DNA of 64,000 nucleotides from SLNP01 sp964568875 (GCA_964568875.1 CAZMSH010000014.1:26305-90304), one strand, 5' to 3'; shown: positions 8,692 through 16,632, counted from the stretch's first letter. The notes: a model not told the origin generated them from the sequence alone. A program made the numbers and translations.

Positions 8692-9993
8692 ATGAAGAGA
8701 ATTATTCTTTACATGACTGTTTTTATTGCCGGATGCACCTGGAGAAGTTCAGGTGATGCTGAGGTCACTTCTTTAGACTCTTTAGGATTTCCCTACATCA
8801 TAGACCTTGAAAAAGGCCTTGAGAATTCAGGAGCTGTTTTTCTGCTGAGCTCAATTGCTGACAGCATAAGATTTGTAAAACTGGAAAAGGGAGAGGATTG
8901 TATCTTCGATAATATATACAATGTAGAGATTGATTCCAACAATATATTTTTTTATTCTCCTGCAGGTCAGGAACGCTCCGCGATATTCAGGTATACTACT
9001 GACGGTAAGTTTATACAGTCAATTGGCAGGTTGGGGCGCGGACCGGGAGAATACGCCGGATGTTCTTTTTCCATTGACTATGAAACCAAAGACCTCCTTA
9101 TTCTCAGATGGTATATTTTCCAGGACATAATAATTTATGATTACGATGGTAATTTTAAAGGGCAGCATCCAATTGGCAAGCTTGAAAGATCTAACAGTAT
9201 AATGACACTTACAGGAGGCAGGGTAATCTCTTACCATAATTCATGGTGGGATCCAGCAGTCATGATGGAGAAAAATGGCCAGATGTTCCAGTTGTTTGAT
9301 TCATCGGGGATCCCAAAGGAGGTGATTCTGCAGCCTATCATGTCGTTAAAGAACAGAGAAAACTACAAAGGACACAGTCTGTTTCTCTCTGACAACTCAA
9401 AAGGGTTATACCGATATGGTGATGAAGCTTACATGCATTCCCGCTGGAATGATACAATATATATCTCTTCTGGCTACGAATTAAGACCTGCCTTTATTCT
9501 TAAAAAGGGGAAATACCAGGCTCCCTTCCCAGAGCGTTATGGGAAAGTTTATTTTACGGAAGATCCTTATTTAGGTGAATATATTACATCAGAACTCTTA
9601 CTGCTAGGGACACGATTTTATATTGAACAACACCTGGGTGAGGAGAAGATAGTATTCGAATATAACCTGGTTAACGGTGAGGTGAGAAATTCCAGAGTTG
9701 CACCCTCAGGGAAACACCCTGTTGGTTTTTATGAATATGAAAAATCACCCTGGTTCATTGACGACCTAAGTGGTAGTGGTGCAGGCATCAAGGTTAGCGC
9801 CAGAACCGAGAGGGATGGGTCTGTCTTGGCAATACCTCATTATGCTTCATATTTCAGAGATAAGTTTGGTGCCCGGGAAGTGGCTGAAGGAGTAGACTTC
9901 CGGCAGAGTATGCTTGCAGAAAGACTGAAAACTCTTAACGATCTTAATGATGATGACAATCCTGTAATTGTTCTAATCTATTTAAAGAAATGA
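8692..9993 (+). CDS. 6-bladed beta-propeller lipoprotein (partner of precursor 2)
   Basis: A 433-residue protein from the ATG at 8692, chosen because it gives a lipoprotein signal (LYMTVFIAGC); an upstream ATG at 8605 lies inside the precursor gene. Family marks are SIADSIRFVKLE at the first blade, GRLGRGPGEY, a FIDDLSGSG segment near residue 350 and the end DDDNPVIVLIYLKK. It is a close paralogue of the propeller at 12443; both share a C-terminal GARE-x6-F-x-QSML-x2-RL block. Their two precursors also share a core type, which suggests that core and propeller were duplicated together. The protein should be anchored by lipid in the envelope. The biochemical role is unknown. Confidence 0.85.
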   Translation: MKRIILYMTVFIAGCTWRSSGDAEVTSLDSLGFPYIIDLEKGLENSGAVFLLSSIADSIRFVKLEKGEDCIFDNIYNVEIDSNNIFFYSPAGQERSAIFRYTTDGKFIQSIGRLGRGPGEYAGCSFSIDYETKDLLILRWYIFQDIIIYDYDGNFKGQHPIGKLERSNSIMTLTGGRVISYHNSWWDPAVMMEKNGQMFQLFDSSGIPKEVILQPIMSLKNRENYKGHSLFLSDNSKGLYRYGDEAYMHSRWNDTIYISSGYELRPAFILKKGKYQAPFPERYGKVYFTEDPYLGEYITSELLLLGTRFYIEQHLGEEKIVFEYNLVNGEVRNSRVAPSGKHPVGFYEYEKSPWFIDDLSGSGAGIKVSARTERDGSVLAIPHYASYFRDKFGAREVAEGVDFRQSMLAERLKTLNDLNDDDNPVIVLIYLKK

Positions 9994-10207
9994 AAATCAT
10001 AATCTTACGACATTCATCCTCCCTGGAATTCCCTATGCAAAGAAAGGAGGTAGCCTTGAGATAGAGGTATAAATCCTGATGCAGGGGTTCCAGGTGGCTC
10101 CTGCTTCAGGTCATAGGGAGCGATATCAGAATTTTAGCCGGTTAACTCAGATAATTGGCAGGGAGGAGCGAGGAAGCCGGTGTAATTATAATCAAACATG
10201 ATAGAAA
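9994..10207 (+). promoter_or_regulatory. Leader element B1: candidate structured RNA before precursor 3
   Basis: First copy of the type B leader. CCCTATG (10031-10037) pairs with CATAGGG (10112-10118) to close the fold. CCTGATGCAGG (10075-10085) pairs with CCTGCTTCAGG (10100-10110), one T-T mismatch. GAAAGGAGG at 10042-10050 is shared with the type A leader and matches an ideal Shine-Dalgarno sequence, although no start codon is placed to use it. The same order of parts as type A (GAAAGGAGGT, CCT-GAG, ATAAATCCT, stem, GGTCATAG) with a different stem sequence points to conserved structure. The stretch is nearly repeated at 11851-12058. Confidence 0.62.
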
Positions 10208-10486
10208 ATGAAAAAGTTGAATATAAATCTTTCTGACCTGAGTGGTAGGGAGTTGAGTGCCAGGGAGAAGTTGTCCCTTAAAGGAGGAGATATGCAAATA
10301 GGCGACTGTTGTCTATGTGGTTGTTGTTATGAGGGTGAACCTGGAGGATCATCACAATGGGATAATATGGTTGCTAATTATAATGAAGGGAAGAATTCAA
10401 TTTGTCCTTCCGAGAATACTGTCTGTTGGATTTCGCATTCACAGGGTGGTTGGCAAGCTGATCACTGTTCACTTGAACAACAATGA
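10208..10486 (+). CDS. GG-leader precursor peptide 3 (type B leader)
   Basis: A 92-residue precursor. The leader is the second type here: an N-terminal LNINLSDLSGRELS segment and the cleavage motif SLKGGD. The core starts CCLCGCCYEGEPGGS and later has single cysteines in ICPSE, VCW and HCS, eight in all and in the same order as precursors 2 and 4, but with different intervening residues. The C39 exporter should cut after KGG. The role and modification are unknown. A hairpin follows at 10503 and the propeller starts at 10555. The leader match to precursor 4 fixes the start. Confidence 0.85.
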   Translation: MKKLNINLSDLSGRELSAREKLSLKGGDMQIGDCCLCGCCYEGEPGGSSQWDNMVANYNEGKNSICPSENTVCWISHSQGGWQADHCSLEQQ

Positions 10487-10502
10487 TTTAATTGGATTAT
10501 AA

Positions 10503-10541
10503 AAGGGTGTAGGGGGTGATAGACCTCCTGCCCCTTGTTTT
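10503..10541 (+). terminator. Terminator-like stem-loop after precursor 3
   Basis: AAGGG (10503-10507) pairs with CCCTT (10532-10536), with extra AGG/CCT pairing inside, followed by GTTTT. It occupies the same place between precursor and propeller as the hairpins of the other cassettes. Confidence 0.5.
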
Positions 10542-10554
10542 AACATATAATAAG

Positions 10555-11850
10555 ATGTATAAGAAAATAATTGTGTTAGTCTGCTGTATTCTATCCATAA
10601 ACTGTAAAGAAAGCAATAGAACTGAAATTAATGAGCAACCGGTAGAGATTTCATATCCGATGGTAATTGAGCTTGATGAAGGCTTGAGGAATACTGATTA
10701 TGAATTTGTGCTAAGTGATATTGCTGACAGTATGAGATTTATAAAACTGGAAACGGATGATAGTATTCTGTTTGGAAGGATAGAGAAGGTCGAAGTTGAT
10801 GGAGATGATATATTTGTAAGCTCATATATTGGACAAAAGGAATCATACTATTTTCGTTTTAATTCCAATGGAGAGTTTAAAAACAGAGTCGGCAATATTG
10901 GCAGAGGTCCAGGTGAATATCTTGGAAGCTATTTCTCTCTTGATAGACAAAACAATCGTATAATAGTTTTCAGGTACCTGAATCTGAATGACTTTATTGC
11001 TTTTTCTTACGATGGGGAATTTCTGGGTAAAACAGAGTTCCTCCCGGTAACATATGATGGTTCATTGTTTTCCATTCTTCATGGTGGCCGGTTGGTAACC
11101 CTTCAGGGATTTGCCGGCAGGGCTTCTCAGGTGCCAGATGATATTTCGACATTCAGATTGTATGATTCAATTGGCAATATAACCAGCAGTCTTCCCAGTC
11201 GACTTATTGAATACATGAAAACAGAAGGAAGTGGACAAGGAATTGTGTCGACAAATGGCGGGGCTATCACCCCCTGGGATACAGAAGCTTTTCTTTTCTC
11301 TCAATTCGATGATACTGTGTACAGCACACATGAGGACAGCATCATACCAGCATTTATTCTTGAGAAAGGAGGGTATAAACCATCTATTGACGAAATTTTT
11401 AAACCTGGATTGAGGATGGGTCAGGAAAATAGGTTATGGGATTTTAGTCCATTTGTTATTAGAGTCAAAGACAAAGTATTTTTACGACAATTATTGAATA
11501 ACGAGTTATACTTGTTTGAATTTAATATTTCTGATAAGTCAGTTCGAACAACCAGATCCAGATTAAGACAAAACTTTATGATGGGTATCCCATTTGAGGA
11601 ACTCCCGGGATTCGTTGATGATGTAAGCGGAAGCGGTCGTCGGCTCTTTTATGCACTAGTTACTGGAGAGGGTGGAAGGATCGCCTACTGTGTATATTCA
11701 GCAAATGAATTCAAGAAATTCTTTGAAAAAACTGATACGAACTCCTATTCAACTATTGACCTGGCTTCAGCACAGAGCCGGGAACAAGCTCTGCTTATGA
11801 CTAAGGTGGAAGACAATCCGGTAATTGTACTTGTTTATTTAAAGAAATGA
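10555..11850 (+). CDS. 6-bladed beta-propeller lipoprotein (partner of precursor 3)
   Basis: A 431-residue protein from the ATG at 10555, which gives a lipoprotein signal ending LSINC; the ATG at 10516 would add 13 residues that overlap the hairpin. It has the first-blade motif DIADSMRFIKLE, NIGRGPGEY, FVDDVSGSG and the closing strand VEDNPVIVLVYLKK. It is less like the propellers at 8692 and 12443 than those two are to each other, matching the lower similarity of its precursor core. Its last codons and the following leader (about 11815-12058) repeat the end of the 8692 propeller and leader B1. Function is unknown. Confidence 0.84.
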   Translation: MYKKIIVLVCCILSINCKESNRTEINEQPVEISYPMVIELDEGLRNTDYEFVLSDIADSMRFIKLETDDSILFGRIEKVEVDGDDIFVSSYIGQKESYYFRFNSNGEFKNRVGNIGRGPGEYLGSYFSLDRQNNRIIVFRYLNLNDFIAFSYDGEFLGKTEFLPVTYDGSLFSILHGGRLVTLQGFAGRASQVPDDISTFRLYDSIGNITSSLPSRLIEYMKTEGSGQGIVSTNGGAITPWDTEAFLFSQFDDTVYSTHEDSIIPAFILEKGGYKPSIDEIFKPGLRMGQENRLWDFSPFVIRVKDKVFLRQLLNNELYLFEFNISDKSVRTTRSRLRQNFMMGIPFEELPGFVDDVSGSGRRLFYALVTGEGGRIAYCVYSANEFKKFFEKTDTNSYSTIDLASAQSREQALLMTKVEDNPVIVLVYLKK

Positions 11851-12058
11851 AAATCTTAGTCTTACGATATTTTCTCCTCCCTGGAATTCCCTATGCAAAG
11901 AAAGGAGGTCACCTTGAGATAGAGGTATAAATCCTGATGCAGGGGTTCCAGGCGGCTCCTGCTTCAAGTCATAGGGTGCGAAATCAGAATTTTAGCCGGT
12001 AACTCAGATAATTGGCAGGGAGGAGCGAGGATGACGGAGTAATTATAACTAAATTTGA
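11851..12058 (+). promoter_or_regulatory. Leader element B2: candidate structured RNA before precursor 4
   Basis: Second copy of the type B leader. CCCTATG (11889-11895) pairs with CATAGGG (11970-11976). CCTGATGCAGG (11933-11943) pairs with CCTGCTTCAAG (11958-11968), with one more mismatch than in B1. GAAAGGAGG is at 11900-11908. The copy begins inside the end of the preceding propeller gene and continues into the precursor leader, so the repeated unit is longer than the RNA alone. Confidence 0.62.
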
Positions 12059-12355
12059 ATGAAAATGAAAAAGATGAATATTAATCTTTCTGACCTGAGT
12101 GGCAGGGAGTTAAGTAACAGAGAAAAACTCTCTCTGCGCGGTGGTGATGAAGGAGGTGGCACCAAATGCTGCCAGTGTGCCTGTTGTTACGAAGGAGAAC
12201 CTGGAGGCTCCGATTGGGATACAAATCGGGATGCTAATGCTGTCAAAGGATTGACTTCCCCTTGTGGGCTTCCCAGTTGGCCGCAAGGTTGTGTTTATCC
12301 TGAAGCTCAACCAGAAGCCTTTTATATGGACTGGTGCGCTGCAACACCTTTCTGA
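12059..12355 (+). CDS. GG-leader precursor peptide 4 (type B leader, CCxCxCC core)
   Basis: A 98-residue precursor. Its leader, with INLSDLSGRELS and SLRGGDEGGG, is of the precursor 3 type. Its core, CCQCACCYEGEPGGSDW then SPCG, GCVY and MDWC, is of the precursor 2 type, with all eight cysteines aligned. The start could be 12059 or the next Met at 12065; 12065 gives the same length of leader as precursor 3. Cleavage after RGG by the C39 exporter is expected. It is followed by a strong hairpin and the propeller at 12443, the close paralogue of the one after precursor 2. Confidence 0.85.
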   Translation: MKMKKMNINLSDLSGRELSNREKLSLRGGDEGGGTKCCQCACCYEGEPGGSDWDTNRDANAVKGLTSPCGLPSWPQGCVYPEAQPEAFYMDWCAATPF

Positions 12356-12367
12356 TTACTTACTGAT

Positions 12368-12406
12368 TTGGTCATCGGGCAGTATAACCTGATGGCCAAA
12401 TCTTTT
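12368..12406 (+). terminator. Terminator-like stem-loop after precursor 4
   Basis: TTGGTCATCGGG pairs over its whole length with CCTGATGGCCAA (12368-12399, two G-T pairs), followed by ATCTTTT. This is the best of the four hairpins that separate precursor and propeller genes. Confidence 0.62.
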
Positions 12407-12442
12407 AATAAGAATTAGAGATCAAGGTAACAGGAAATTAAG

Positions 12443-13738
12443 ATGATCCATAAAGGTATATTGATTATTGCACTTATTCCCCTTTTAGGCTGTGGCCCTA
12501 ATCAAAGAAAATCAAATGAGGTTTTTGAGTTTCCGGCAAACACAGGACCCTTCCATGTCAATCTGGTCGAGGGTATGCTAAATGCCTGCAATGAGTTTTT
12601 TCTTTCAGAAATTGCAGACAGCATAGCTTTTCTTAAACCAGAAGCAGCAAACGGAATTCTATTGGATAAAATAGAGCAGGTGGAGGTAGATGGGGACAAT
12701 ATTTTCATTCTGTCCATGAGCGGACAAGAGGAGTTTTACATATATCGTTTAAACTCAAGAGGCGAACTGATTAACACAATTGGCAGGGTAGGCAGAGGCC
12801 CCGGGGAGTACCTGAATTGTTCATTTTCACTGGACTATTACAAGAAGGAAGTTCTTGTACACAGATGGTATGTTTTTAAGGATATTCTGAGGTTCAGTTA
12901 TAATGGAGACTTCCTTGGAAGGCATCCGGTCGGAGTGATTGAGAGAGCAAGAAAGATATCAGTTCTTACCCATGGAAGAATTGCAGTTTATAATACCGCA
13001 TGGGGTGTAAGGAGTCAGATTCCTGATTCCTCTTCAGAGTTCGAGTTGTTTGATTCTGCTGGCGTTAAGAAGGATGAGGTGTCGCATCCGATACTGAAAG
13101 TTAATAAAAGTTATTATGAAAGGCTTCAGGCGGATGATTTTAACCCGGGAATTTACAGATCAGACAATGAAGCTTACCTCTACGCCAGATGGGATGATAC
13201 TATATACCATACAAAGGGAACCTCAATTGAACCAGCCTTTATTTTGGATAAGGGCAAAAACTCTGCACCAATGGAGCTGAGATATCTTAAAATGTATAAA
13301 GATGAATACCACTATTTAGGGGAATACCTTTCAGCCAATCTGTTAGTCACGGACCGTTACCTATTCATTGAGCAGAACCTTGGGGCCACGAAATATGTCT
13401 TCAGATTTGACAAGGCCACAGGTGAAACCGTAAGCTCACGGGAAGAATCTGCAGGCCGGCACCAGATAGGTTATCTTGAGTATAAACGCTATCCATGGTT
13501 TACTGATGATCTGAGCGGAAGCGGTGGATGGATAGCGCCTCTGTCAAGGACTGAAAGGGACGGATCTGTTTTGGCGATCTCACATCCTGTTTCATATTTC
13601 AAAGAAAGGTTCGGTGCCCGGGAACTGCCTGAAGGGGTTGAATTCTGTCAAAGCATGCTTGGCGCAAGACTTAAACTTCTCAATGAACTTAAGGATGACG
13701 ACAACCCTGTTATTGTGTTGATATATTTGAAAAAGTGA
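12443..13738 (+). CDS. 6-bladed beta-propeller lipoprotein (partner of precursor 4)
   Basis: A 431-residue lipoprotein (signal LIIALIPLLGC, lipid Cys at about residue 17). Blade motifs are EIADSIAFLKPE, GRVGRGPGEY and WFTDDLSGSG, and the end is DDDNPVIVLIYLKK. It is the closest relative of the propeller at 8692 along its whole length. The start at 12443 is the only Met that leaves a normal lipoprotein signal. Its envelope location is well supported by the signal; the ligand is unknown. It belongs to the precursor 4 cassette and is followed without another precursor by a further propeller at 13821. Confidence 0.86.
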   Translation: MIHKGILIIALIPLLGCGPNQRKSNEVFEFPANTGPFHVNLVEGMLNACNEFFLSEIADSIAFLKPEAANGILLDKIEQVEVDGDNIFILSMSGQEEFYIYRLNSRGELINTIGRVGRGPGEYLNCSFSLDYYKKEVLVHRWYVFKDILRFSYNGDFLGRHPVGVIERARKISVLTHGRIAVYNTAWGVRSQIPDSSSEFELFDSAGVKKDEVSHPILKVNKSYYERLQADDFNPGIYRSDNEAYLYARWDDTIYHTKGTSIEPAFILDKGKNSAPMELRYLKMYKDEYHYLGEYLSANLLVTDRYLFIEQNLGATKYVFRFDKATGETVSSREESAGRHQIGYLEYKRYPWFTDDLSGSGGWIAPLSRTERDGSVLAISHPVSYFKERFGARELPEGVEFCQSMLGARLKLLNELKDDDNPVIVLIYLKK

Positions 13739-13820
13739 AAGCTTTGTGATGCATCAAAACAGCCCGCAGAAATTCATTTAGAAGATAGGAGGTGTTCCTT
13801 ATTAATGAAGAATGAAATAG

Positions 13821-15080
13821 ATGAGAAATTTGAGTGAGGTAAAGAGACATTTTCTTCTGACAGTTATAGTTCTACTATTATGTAATTTTGGCTGTAACCG
13901 GGCTGGGAGGCAGAATCAGAAGAGTAATTCAAATTGTGATATACCTGTTATTGATCTGGAGGAGGGGTTACGGAATGAGGGTGATGAATTGCGGTTAAGC
14001 CAAATTGCTGACAGTGTAATATATATACCGTTACAAACCAATGGACAGCCTCTTTTGGGGACAATTTCCCATGTTGAAGTTGATGGTGACAATATTTTTG
14101 TTCAGACATCAGGTACAAGCTCAGGCGCGTATTATTACCGCTTTAATCGAAGAGGTGAATTTTTAAATAGTTTCGGAGCAATTGGACGAGGACCAGGAGA
14201 GTATTTAGCCAGCTCATTTTCCATAGATTATGACAACCAGGAATTTGTCATATTCAGGTGGTATACATCAAAGGATTTGATTTCCTATACCTATGACGGG
14301 AAATACAAGGGCAGACTAAATGACAAGGCTGTTTATAATTCACAGAATTTCATCTGCCTTCCTGGCAGGAGGTATATATTCCAAGGCTCATTCTCAGGTC
14401 GGCAGCGTTATACTACCAGGAAACCAAACATGTTCGAAATGTATGATTCCTCAGGCACTTTGCTGGATTCAATTCCACATCCTATGTTAAGGGTCAAAGA
14501 TGAGAATGCAGATTTGGATGGTGCCGGCTCCTTTTTTGGGATGTTACGAAACGGGAAAGATGTGTACCTCTATTCTGCCTGGGGAGATACCATATATCTG
14601 GTAGATGGCGAGACTTTCAAACCTTTTGCTGTTATTGGCAGAGGCAGCTACTCGGCACCACCCGAATACAGATATAAGCGGATTAAGGGCGAAAATCAAT
14701 ATCTTCTTGAATACGCCGGGGCCGGGTTTATGGTTTGTGATTCAATGTTATACATCGAGCAAAATCTTAACGACCTAAAAGTGCTCTTCAGATATGATCG
14801 TATTTCTGGTAAAGTATCTAGTTCACATGTTAAGTCAATGGGAAAGGATCCAATTGGGTATTTAAGGTATGACCGGAGCCCGTGGTTTAAGAACGACCTT
14901 AGTAATGATGAAAACACAACCTTTTATATCAATGTCAGAAAGAGAACCGGTAAGGAAGGTGAAATAATTGCAAAGGCGATTCCGGCGGTATATTATTATG
15001 GAAATAAGATAAATTCCGCCAAGTCTTACGATCAAGATAATCCGGTATTAATGCTTGTCTACCTGAAAAGAAAAAACTAA
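13821..15080 (+). CDS. 6-bladed beta-propeller lipoprotein without its own precursor (1)
   Basis: A 419-residue protein with a basic start and lipoprotein signal (LLTVIVLLLCNFGC, lipid Cys near residue 25). It carries QIADSVIYIPLQT, GAIGRGPGEY, WFKNDLSND and the closing strand DQDNPVLMLVYLKRKN, the family pattern. It is clearly related to the propellers at 8692, 10555 and 12443 but has no GG-leader gene in front; only 82 bases separate it from the previous gene. It may be a cassette that lost its precursor, or may serve all of the peptides. The following propeller starts 21 bases after its stop, so those two are co-transcribed. Confidence 0.83.
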   Translation: MRNLSEVKRHFLLTVIVLLLCNFGCNRAGRQNQKSNSNCDIPVIDLEEGLRNEGDELRLSQIADSVIYIPLQTNGQPLLGTISHVEVDGDNIFVQTSGTSSGAYYYRFNRRGEFLNSFGAIGRGPGEYLASSFSIDYDNQEFVIFRWYTSKDLISYTYDGKYKGRLNDKAVYNSQNFICLPGRRYIFQGSFSGRQRYTTRKPNMFEMYDSSGTLLDSIPHPMLRVKDENADLDGAGSFFGMLRNGKDVYLYSAWGDTIYLVDGETFKPFAVIGRGSYSAPPEYRYKRIKGENQYLLEYAGAGFMVCDSMLYIEQNLNDLKVLFRYDRISGKVSSSHVKSMGKDPIGYLRYDRSPWFKNDLSNDENTTFYINVRKRTGKEGEIIAKAIPAVYYYGNKINSAKSYDQDNPVLMLVYLKRKN

Positions 15081-15101
15081 AATGGTCCTAAATGGCAATC
15101 T

Positions 15102-16379
15102 ATGAAAACTGTTGGTATGGTATTTATAATTTTAATGATCTCATGTAACGCTCCTGAGAAAGATTCAGGCAAGATACCTGAGATTGCAGTACCAGCTATT
15201 GAAACTGTAGAACTGCTTTCTGCTTACGAAGCCAGGAATATTATTCCTTTAAGTCATGTGGCTAATGAGGTTGAATACATCCGGTTAGAGACAGAAAAGG
15301 GTCAAATGCTAAGAGATCCTTACATTATTGATGTAAGAGATAGTTTAATCCTATATATAGCATTCAGGCAGATTCTTGTGTTTTCAAGAAACACAGGGAA
15401 GTTTCTCTACGAAATATCCCGATATGGCAGAGGCCCGGGTGAATATATTGCCACAAGCAGAGTATATGAGTATAATGAGGGACTGTTTTATGTGTACCTT
15501 AGGGATGTAGGTGATGGACAAAAGATCTCTAGAAGGTATGGCATTTATAATATTTATGGAGACCTTACAAATAACACAAACCTGCCAGCGAATGTTTTTA
15601 CGGGGGATTCAGTTTTTGTTCTAAGTGTTTTCTGGCCGATTAACAACAGAAGTTATATAGGGTATGTGAATAACAGCACGGGTAAAAGCCCTGTTAAGCA
15701 TGCGGAATTCCTTCATAATGGGGAAATCGTTAAATTTCATCCCAACTATAATATGATTGACAGTAAGGATTTTTTCAGACCCCCATTAGATGGCCCTTCA
15801 GAGTCAATCTTTTATCAATACTCAGATACTGTATGCTTTTATGAACAGCACACTGATACAGTATATTCAATTACTTCAGGGAAAGTAATTCCCAGATTTC
15901 ATATCCACATGGGAGACCTTCAGTTGCCGTATAAGTTAAAGGCAAAGCCGGATCATCGCTTTAATGAAGTCCTAAACTATTTCTACTTGTTAAACCTGAG
16001 AGAGTCCTCACGATTCCTTTTCTTTACTGTTGGCATAGACAGATACAGATATTTAGCCTACTATGACAAGAGACTAAAATCGACTCATGTATGTAATGTC
16101 ATTGATAACCTTGAATTTTACAAGTATCCAGATTACTATAGTGTAAGATGTATAGGATTTGATAATGACATCGATGATTTTATGCCGATCGGAACTAACC
16201 AGCACTTTTTTATAAATGGAAGAGATGAGTTTATCTCAATCATCCCCGCGATTGAGGTCAGAGACTGGTTTGACAAAAATCCTGATAAAGCAGAGAGGCT
16301 TGATGACAAGCTTAAAGGTTTTAACAACATAAACCCAGAAGATAACCCAATACTAGCGATAGTAAGTCTTAAGAACTAG
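15102..16379 (+). CDS. 6-bladed beta-propeller lipoprotein without its own precursor (2)
   Basis: A 425-residue protein with a short lipoprotein signal (MVFIILMISC). It has the classic first blade EVEYIRLETE, RYGRGPGEY, a second part with the QHTDTVYSI motif and the end NPEDNPILAIVSLKN. It lacks the SGSG segment of the cassette propellers and looks closer to the common Bacteroidota BF2992-like propellers and to the interrupted gene at 6842. It is the last gene of the row. A GC-rich palindromic element begins directly after its stop. Function unknown. Confidence 0.83.
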   Translation: MKTVGMVFIILMISCNAPEKDSGKIPEIAVPAIETVELLSAYEARNIIPLSHVANEVEYIRLETEKGQMLRDPYIIDVRDSLILYIAFRQILVFSRNTGKFLYEISRYGRGPGEYIATSRVYEYNEGLFYVYLRDVGDGQKISRRYGIYNIYGDLTNNTNLPANVFTGDSVFVLSVFWPINNRSYIGYVNNSTGKSPVKHAEFLHNGEIVKFHPNYNMIDSKDFFRPPLDGPSESIFYQYSDTVCFYEQHTDTVYSITSGKVIPRFHIHMGDLQLPYKLKAKPDHRFNEVLNYFYLLNLRESSRFLFFTVGIDRYRYLAYYDKRLKSTHVCNVIDNLEFYKYPDYYSVRCIGFDNDIDDFMPIGTNQHFFINGRDEFISIIPAIEVRDWFDKNPDKAERLDDKLKGFNNINPEDNPILAIVSLKN

Positions 16380-16600
16380 TACGCATAGCGGTGCCCGGCG
16401 TCTGGTATCCAGCATCCGGGGCGGCTACGCCGCCGCGCAGGGCAGAGAGCGCAGAGCTCCAGCCTTCGCCAAGGACCTTCGCCCAACCTATGCAATGCTT
16501 CGGTTGGCACAGCAGGGCTATGGTCCTCGGAGAGCTTCGGCTGGCGAAGCAGGACAGAGGACACTGGAGAAACAGGTAATCTGTATTCGGTATTGATCGT
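16380..16600. repeat. GC-rich palindromic element, possible non-autonomous repeat
   Basis: A GC-rich block, unlike the AT-rich peptide locus before it. It has nested inverted repeats: CCAGCC/GGCTGG (16459-16464 with 16539-16544), AGGACC/GGTCCT (16472-16477 with 16522-16527) and CCAACC/GGTTGG (16483-16488 with 16502-16507). A separate hairpin GGCGGC-TAC-GCCGCC lies at 16420-16434. Reading frames through it look like translated repeat, not protein. It may be a REP/MITE-like element inserted at the end of the peptide locus. Confidence 0.55.
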
Positions 16601-16632
16601 GGTGCAACAAATGCGACCCTGGCAATCTTGCC

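Noticed and set aside
4814..12058. Known riboswitch in the leaders (cobalamin, TPP, c-di-GMP, THF, SAM, Moco)
   Set aside because: The consensus cores of these classes were not found; the shared pattern does not match any of them from memory.
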